Source: Schistocephalus solidus (Eukaryota; Platyhelminthes; Cestoda; Diphyllobothriidea; Diphyllobothriidae). Taken from it: a stretch of 64,000 nt of DNA. The DNA is taken from NCBI GenBank assembly GCA_017591395.1, contig WEDG01004512.1, positions 1 to 64,000 on the forward strand, in the 5' to 3' direction. This document shows, in pieces, positions 59,060 through 64,000 of the stretch (within the stretch, counting starts at the first letter, position 1; every line of letters starts with the position of its first letter). The position numbers were made by a program, and so were the translations under genes. The notes under the pieces were generated by a model that saw only the letters and a program-made list of their open reading frames with translations, was not told the DNA's origin and did not search any database.

Positions 59060-59480
59060 CGTACCTAAAGGACTATGAGAACATTGGGGGTCCATATGCC
59101 CTGAGTGAAATTCTGTGATAAGGATATATCAACGAACTTCGTTTTCAGACGAATTTGAGAATTTCTGATTGCAGCCCACGGTTCTATAATATAACGTTTT
59201 GTATAGTACTTAAAAGCAAAAAGCGTGGGTTTTAGCCAGCCAACGCGTACAACACTGATCGACATCTTTTAAGCTGCACGCTTTTAATCTATCACAGTGC
59301 TTGAGCGAATCTGCCTTACTATGGGGTGTGGTGTATGTCTGCGGTTATTCCGCAGTGAATGATTGATTTCAGCCCAAATATTTATATCAAATTTCAGTCT
59401 GTGCCCGTACACCCTTGAATAAACTAATCTGCTACAAGTTAGAAACTTAATTTCTGAGGAAATTAAAAACCGAATGACAT
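59060..59480 (-). repeat. dispersed repeat R4, minus copy
   Basis: Reverse complement of 5310-5000 and, further on, of 4985-4823. Shared blocks include AAAAAGCGTGGGTTTTAGCC. Confidence 0.65.
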
Positions 59481-60030
59481 CAAGTTAATTGAATGCCACA
59501 AAAAACTGGTCCTTGGTCGAAAATATGCTCTACAATCAATTGAAACATCAACCGAAACATTAGTGGTCATTTAGCATGACAAAGTTTCTATTTAATTCCC
59601 ACTGTTTTTTTTTACATTTTAACACACTGCATATAATCTATTTTTTGAACATTGCCGACAAAGACAAGGGAGGCAAGGGTTCTTATCTCCCTTTTCTTTG
59701 TGTGAGAGAGATGCGGTTGATTTTGAAGTTGTCATTTCGATATTTTCAGCAAAAGGCCTCCATTCACCCTGGATAAAAATGGCTACGCAAAAGGGATAAT
59801 ACCGGAAGATATCAAACGGTTACCGAAAGTGACCGAAAGCTGCCACTCTCGGCAGCCTGAACAGTCACCCGTAAATGAATCACAAAATTCGCGCCAGATT
59901 TTCTTCTTTAAAAATGGTGCTGGCGTCGACTGCAAATGACCTCATTATTGTAGTTAAAATAAACAAAGTGGTATCTAATGCGCAAAATGGACCAACCAAA
60001 TGGACAGATAAGAAAATTTGGCAAGAACCC
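59481..60030. other. mixed minor repeats
   Basis: A SINE-1 tail fragment lies at 59655-59690 (GCCGACAAAGACAAGGGAGG). The stretch 59905-60000 resembles 34010-34150. Confidence 0.45.
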
Positions 60031-60034
60031 AACT

Positions 60035-60440
60035 CAGGGAACAAAGAATAAGCCAACGAGTAATACGGGAACGGTGGTAATATGATTTTTGTGGATGGAG
60101 CTAAATGAAGAAATGGAGAGCGCCAACCTAACCCTGACCCTATCCGTGGTTTTCGTTAGGGTTAGCATTCGCTGCCAGGTTAGTAGGGTTGCAAGATAGT
60201 CTATTGCTTCGACAAGTGTGCTGATTGTGAGATCCGGTGGCTTTCCCTCATGCCGAGCAATACGCGCAATGTCATTCCTGGCTGACCTGGGCCACTTTTA
60301 TTCGGACCCTTGACTGGGGTAAGAATGAGGCCCGATAATGCAGGTTCTTTCATTCTCAAAGTAAAACGGATGCATGTTGACACTACCGCGGCGTTCTAAC
60401 AGTCGCCACTTGGAAAGTTGCCATTTAACACGATACTTCG
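60035..60440 (+). repeat. dispersed repeat R6, plus copy
   Basis: It matches 7390-6905 on the opposite strand, and 20890-21050. Confidence 0.7.
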
Positions 60441-60509
60441 GTCCTTCGAAAGTCAGCATGTGAATGGAGGAGAAGAACATGGTGACGCAATTTCAAATGC
60501 TTATCGTAT

Positions 60510-60595
60510 TAGCCGCTGTGCGGCTGCTGGCGGGGCTCGATAGTGATCCCCAAGGCGGAATGGGATGGTGAGCGTTCGTCAACCAAATCGATCTT
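60510..60595 (+). repeat. SINE-associated module fragment
   Basis: CGGCTGCTGGCGGGGCTCGA to GTGAGCGTTCGTCAACC matches 10010-10090. Confidence 0.6.
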
Positions 60596-60639
60596 TTACG
60601 ATAAAACAAGGGAATAGAAAAACTCGGTAATACAAAATC

Positions 60640-60811
60640 CTTGCGCTACAATTTTGTATATTGGTGTTGGTTGGTTAGATAGGCTTAAGGCTAGGCTGGA
60701 GTTTGGCTTAAGATTAATTTCAGGGAATCGGTTTCGATCACGAGGATACGTACCCTTCCCGGAATTTGGCGTAATGCCACTTGTTTTTTGCTGTGAGCGC
60801 CCAACTACCCT

Positions 60812-60816
<5 letters not shown>
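60640..60816. repeat. dispersed repeat R5 fragment
   Basis: A TTAAGGCTAGGC-type tract and a CCCTTCCCGGAATTTGGCGT block resemble 51120-51270. Confidence 0.45.

Positions 60817-60874
<58 letters not shown>
60817..60874. repeat. (TA)n microsatellite
   Basis: About 29 units, directly before a LINE fragment. Confidence 0.95.
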
Positions 60875-60875
<1 letters not shown>

Positions 60876-60876
<1 letters not shown>

Positions 60877-61240
60877 CCGACAATCAACCCGGAGATGGCT
60901 AGACAGGATCTTAAGCGCAGCAGTTCTGGAGCGCACCGGAAGCCTCAGCATCCACGTCCTGCGACTGAGGATTGATACGACCGATTACCCAACGAACTCT
61001 GCTACAGAGATGTAGCTACGGGTGCTCGCCAACACGGAGGACAAACGCGACGCTACAAGGACACCTGTCTCCCTTTCTCACTCTCTGAGGCGATTGCAAA
61101 TCGAGCCGGAGACCTGTGAGGACCTCAGGTAGGGTAGACCAACCCGAGAAAGGGCTGCGAAGACTGGAGCAGCAATCTCCGAAGTCATATGGATTGCCAC
61201 TACCAAAAGTAAAAGAGTGAATGGCAAGGCTCCAGCGCCT
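60876..61240 (+). pseudogene. decayed LINE C-terminal RT region
   Basis: It aligns with 46820-47200: GAGATGGCTAGACAGGATCT, ACCGGAAGCCTCAGCATCC, GACGCTACAAGGACACCT and GAAGACTGGAGCAGCAATCT. Frames are destroyed. Confidence 0.75.
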
Positions 61241-61242
61241 CT

Positions 61243-61310
61243 GTGCGTGAATTAGTTCATCACTGATAGTAGGCATGCGCAGCATCTACCGCACTCACTC
61301 ACCCTGATCT
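61243..61310 (-). mobile_element. LINE 3' UTR fragment, opposite strand
   Basis: GTGCGTGAATTAGTTCATCA and GCGCAGCATCTACCGCACTC are the reverse complement of the LINE 3' UTR. It abuts the plus-strand RT relic. Confidence 0.6.
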
Positions 61311-61628
61311 GTCTGCCTGGCACGTTATGGGGAACCAAGGCAATAACGAAAAGACAACTCACCCTCCATCGCCATGGCTGCCACAAACCCCAAGATGCCC
61401 AGGTGACGACGATCATCGCCTCCGGGGCGGGGCGGAATGGGTGGGGCGAGGGGGTGGGGAGGGGTAAGGTTGTCCCGATTCCCGTGTTCTTGCCAAATTA
61501 TTTGCGCTTGCAACTTAATACTTCCAATAAGATTAGCTTCCAGTCTACCGAGAGTGGTATTCGCCGGTATTCGTCAGTAAGTTTTGTTCGCGATACTTTT
61601 TCAATGGTACACTGGTGTTTGGCTGGAT
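61311..61628. other. unassigned DNA
   Basis: A G-rich stretch lies at 61425-61470. Nothing else is recognised. Confidence 0.4.
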
Positions 61629-61651
61629 AGAGAGAGAGAGAGAGAGAGAGA
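61629..61651. repeat. (AG)n microsatellite
   Basis: About 11 units. Confidence 0.95.
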
Positions 61652-61897
61652 AAGGAATACGCTTTATTTTGATGTATCATTCAAAATTTTTAGCAAAAAT
61701 ATAAAAGGCTCCATTCACTACGATAATAGGATAAGTAAACATAATATGCAAGAATCAAAGAGTCAAAAAATGGCATCTAGTCGGGAGACAGTTCTAGTTT
61801 CAGCTTTTTAATTTCAGTTTCTTCACACGTAAACAGCAGAAGAGAGCATTCGGAGAATACGTTTTAAAATCAAAAAATCCTTTTTAAGCACCATTAA

Positions 61898-62097
<200 letters not shown>

Positions 62098-62107
<10 letters not shown>

Positions 62108-63226
62108 GGCTATTACTACCTACGTACATGGAATTGTCGGGTCATCTCGAGAGCTTGCATTTCTGTAGAGTTTACAATAGTGCCACAAACTTTCTACCTG
62201 AAATCCATAGACATTAAACACAATAATATCCTGGACTTCGTACGTCGAAGGTTCCTTTTTGAAATTTCTTATTGACTATACTTCAGTGAACAGGCCTAAA
62301 TGGAGGGGGAGAGGGAGATAATTAAACTGATTACCGCGGAGTCCACAACGGTTCAGTGTTAAAATCCTTCAGAAAGAAAGGGACGAAGGATCTAATAGTC
62401 CAGCGTTGGCTTCGACACCATCAAATTCCTACTAACAGTCAACTGCTAGCAAATATCCATAAAACGCATTTCTGCACAGAGCTAATAAGTTGTGAGAAGT
62501 AGTAGCAATTGCACACCTGTACGTCTTTGTTTAAGAACAACAAACTAAGTACACGGGCAGAGGAGAGTTTGATACTGATAAATTGGACTGCCAGGAGACC
62601 AGTCTGGAGAACCAAACTTCACGCCTTCCACTGCCGTGCGATATCACGCCACCGACGGATCCACCGGTTTTGGGAACGGCTTCGGGGTTGACAGGGGCAG
62701 CTTGGAGGGACCCCCCAAGTTGATCTCGCTCGGGCACAGTCTCACAAATGTCACCAGCGTTCGCACCTGTGCGAATGATGGTGATTCATGAGGGCTAGAA
62801 GCACGTACCTGCATACAGGGCATGCGTTGGAGATTTGACGTATTCGCCCTCAACTAAAATAAGTCCTAGATTGGGATGCTTAAGCCTACGGATATGAGGA
62901 TGCGAAAAAAACCCGTATAGGCACTTTTATCTGTCCTTGTTCGAGGGCCTGATTTGAATCTTGGGCCCTGTATGCACCTTGTGCCTTTTACGTAGGCTGC
63001 TATAACCATTTTTATTGACAGTATTATCCTGTACTGGGAGGGTGAAAAGCATGGATTTCTGGGAGATATTCTGGGGTGGCCAAACAAATAGGCCAGCTAC
63101 CTTTACTAGCTGTTCTCATCAGCACACCATTCAATTGATTTCACGTGCGAATTTTGTGCAGAGCTCCACTGCCCAACTGTTACGACGAAGTTCAGCATTT
63201 CGAACTTCTGGTGGCAGAATTCTTAT
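62098..63226 (+). repeat. large dispersed repeat, tail joined to head
   Basis: The stretch 62098-62613 equals the tail at 29935-30457, and 62614-63226 equals the head at 29001-29600. Tail and head meet directly at 62613/62614. Confidence 0.75.
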
Positions 63227-63290
63227 TATTCTTCTACTTCTTCTTCTTCTTATTCTTCTTCATCTTCCTCTACTACTACTAATGCTACTT

Positions 63291-63345
<55 letters not shown>

Positions 63346-63532
63346 CACTACTACTACTGCTACTGCTACTGCTACTGCTGCTACTGCTACTGCTACTACT
63401 GCTGCTGCTGCTGATACTAGTACTGCTCACTGCTACTGCTGCTGCTACTGCTGCTACTGCTGCTGCTGCTACTGCTGCTAATGCTGCTGCTGCTACTGTT
63501 GCTAATGTTAGCTGTTGTTCAATGGCTGGCTA

Positions 63533-63602
<70 letters not shown>

Positions 63603-63682
63603 TACTGCCGCTATTGCTGCTGCTGCTGCAGCTGCTGCCGCTGCTGGCTGCTGCTGCTGCTGCTGCTGCTGCTGATGGCTGC
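63227..63682. repeat. compound CTT-CTA-CTG array
   Basis: CTT-rich to 63260, CTA to about 63355, then mixed CTA/CTG. A pure run of about 22 CTG units lies at 63535-63600. Confidence 0.95.
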
Positions 63683-63699
63683 TAATTGGCGTTAATGGT

Positions 63700-63840
63700 G
63701 TCTGCGTGCGTATCGTTCTCCGGGTCGTCTCGGACACTGGCTCTGTGCGTTTGAGAATTGTGACCGCTAGCTTTCTGCTTGAACTTCATAGAAATTAACA
63801 CAATAATCTCCCTGTAGTCGTACGTCAAAGGTTACTTTTA
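63700..63840 (+). repeat. start of a further repeat tail
   Basis: GGGTCGTCTCGGAC, CACAATAATCTCCCTGTAGT and CGTACGTCAAAGGTTACTTT match 62140-62260. Similarity fades after 63840. Confidence 0.65.
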
Positions 63841-64000
63841 AAAATGGACTTCCGCATACGAAACAAAAGAAGCTGACCTATCTTATGAAATGCTGCCCGA
63901 ATTTATGAAACGTACTTGCATGCGGCATAATCTCAATGTATTCGAATCACGGCAAGATGCCGACTTTTGAATGAGTTTCTTTCCGACCGCCTGTAGGAAT
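63841..64000. other. unassigned DNA
   Basis: Nothing recognised up to the window end. Confidence 0.4.

Overview
The window looks like repeat-dense flatworm nuclear DNA, most likely from a pseudophyllidean tapeworm (Spirometra/Schistocephalus type). That assignment is an inference. It rests on one APE-type LINE family whose polyprotein (endonuclease, reverse transcriptase, C-terminal C2H2 fingers) matches what I know from those genomes, on very long introns, and on abundant tRNA-derived SINEs and triplet microsatellites. No bacterial operon structure, CRISPR array or rRNA gene is visible.

One host gene is clear. A Snail-family C2H2 transcription factor is carried on a large exon at 30551-31869, with a good 3' splice site before it and a poly(A) signal at 32321. 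A candidate first exon (24228-24504) lies 6 kb upstream behind two CCAAT boxes and a TATA box. Its perfect GTAAGT donor leaves phase 1, which is the phase the snail exon needs, so the two may form one gene with a 6 kb intron full of repeats.

Layout. 1-7.4 kb: LINE 5' fragment, a tandem element carrying a hammerhead-ribozyme-like fold, a Tigger-like transposase tail and LINE 3' tails. 7.9-8.6 kb: GC-rich island without a recognised gene. 9.7-18.9 kb: decayed SINEs, Tigger-like MITEs and LINE tails. 20.9-23.1 kb: more repeats. 24-32.3 kb: the snail locus, with a large repeat (29.0-30.5 kb) just before the exon. 34.6-39.1 kb: SINEs, an orphan ORF and very long triplet tracts. 39.4-50.8 kb: a LINE nest with an internally deleted minus copy, a second minus copy head-to-head with the longest plus copy, and a threefold amplified 3' UTR on the latter. 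51.5-52.9 kb: (TA)n arrays with a SINE cluster. 53-57 kb: AT-rich DNA with a Tc1/IS630-like transposase relic. 57.5-58.6 kb: GC-rich segment with one possible small ORF. 59-64 kb: second copies of several repeat families, including a tail-to-head junction of the 29 kb repeat.

Nearly all protein-coding sequence besides snail is selfish DNA: broken LINE copies, their 3' tails and DNA-transposon relics. The most unusual item is the hammerhead-like fold at 1664-1732, inside a 231-bp direct-repeat unit; a decayed relative sits at the end of the largest LINE.
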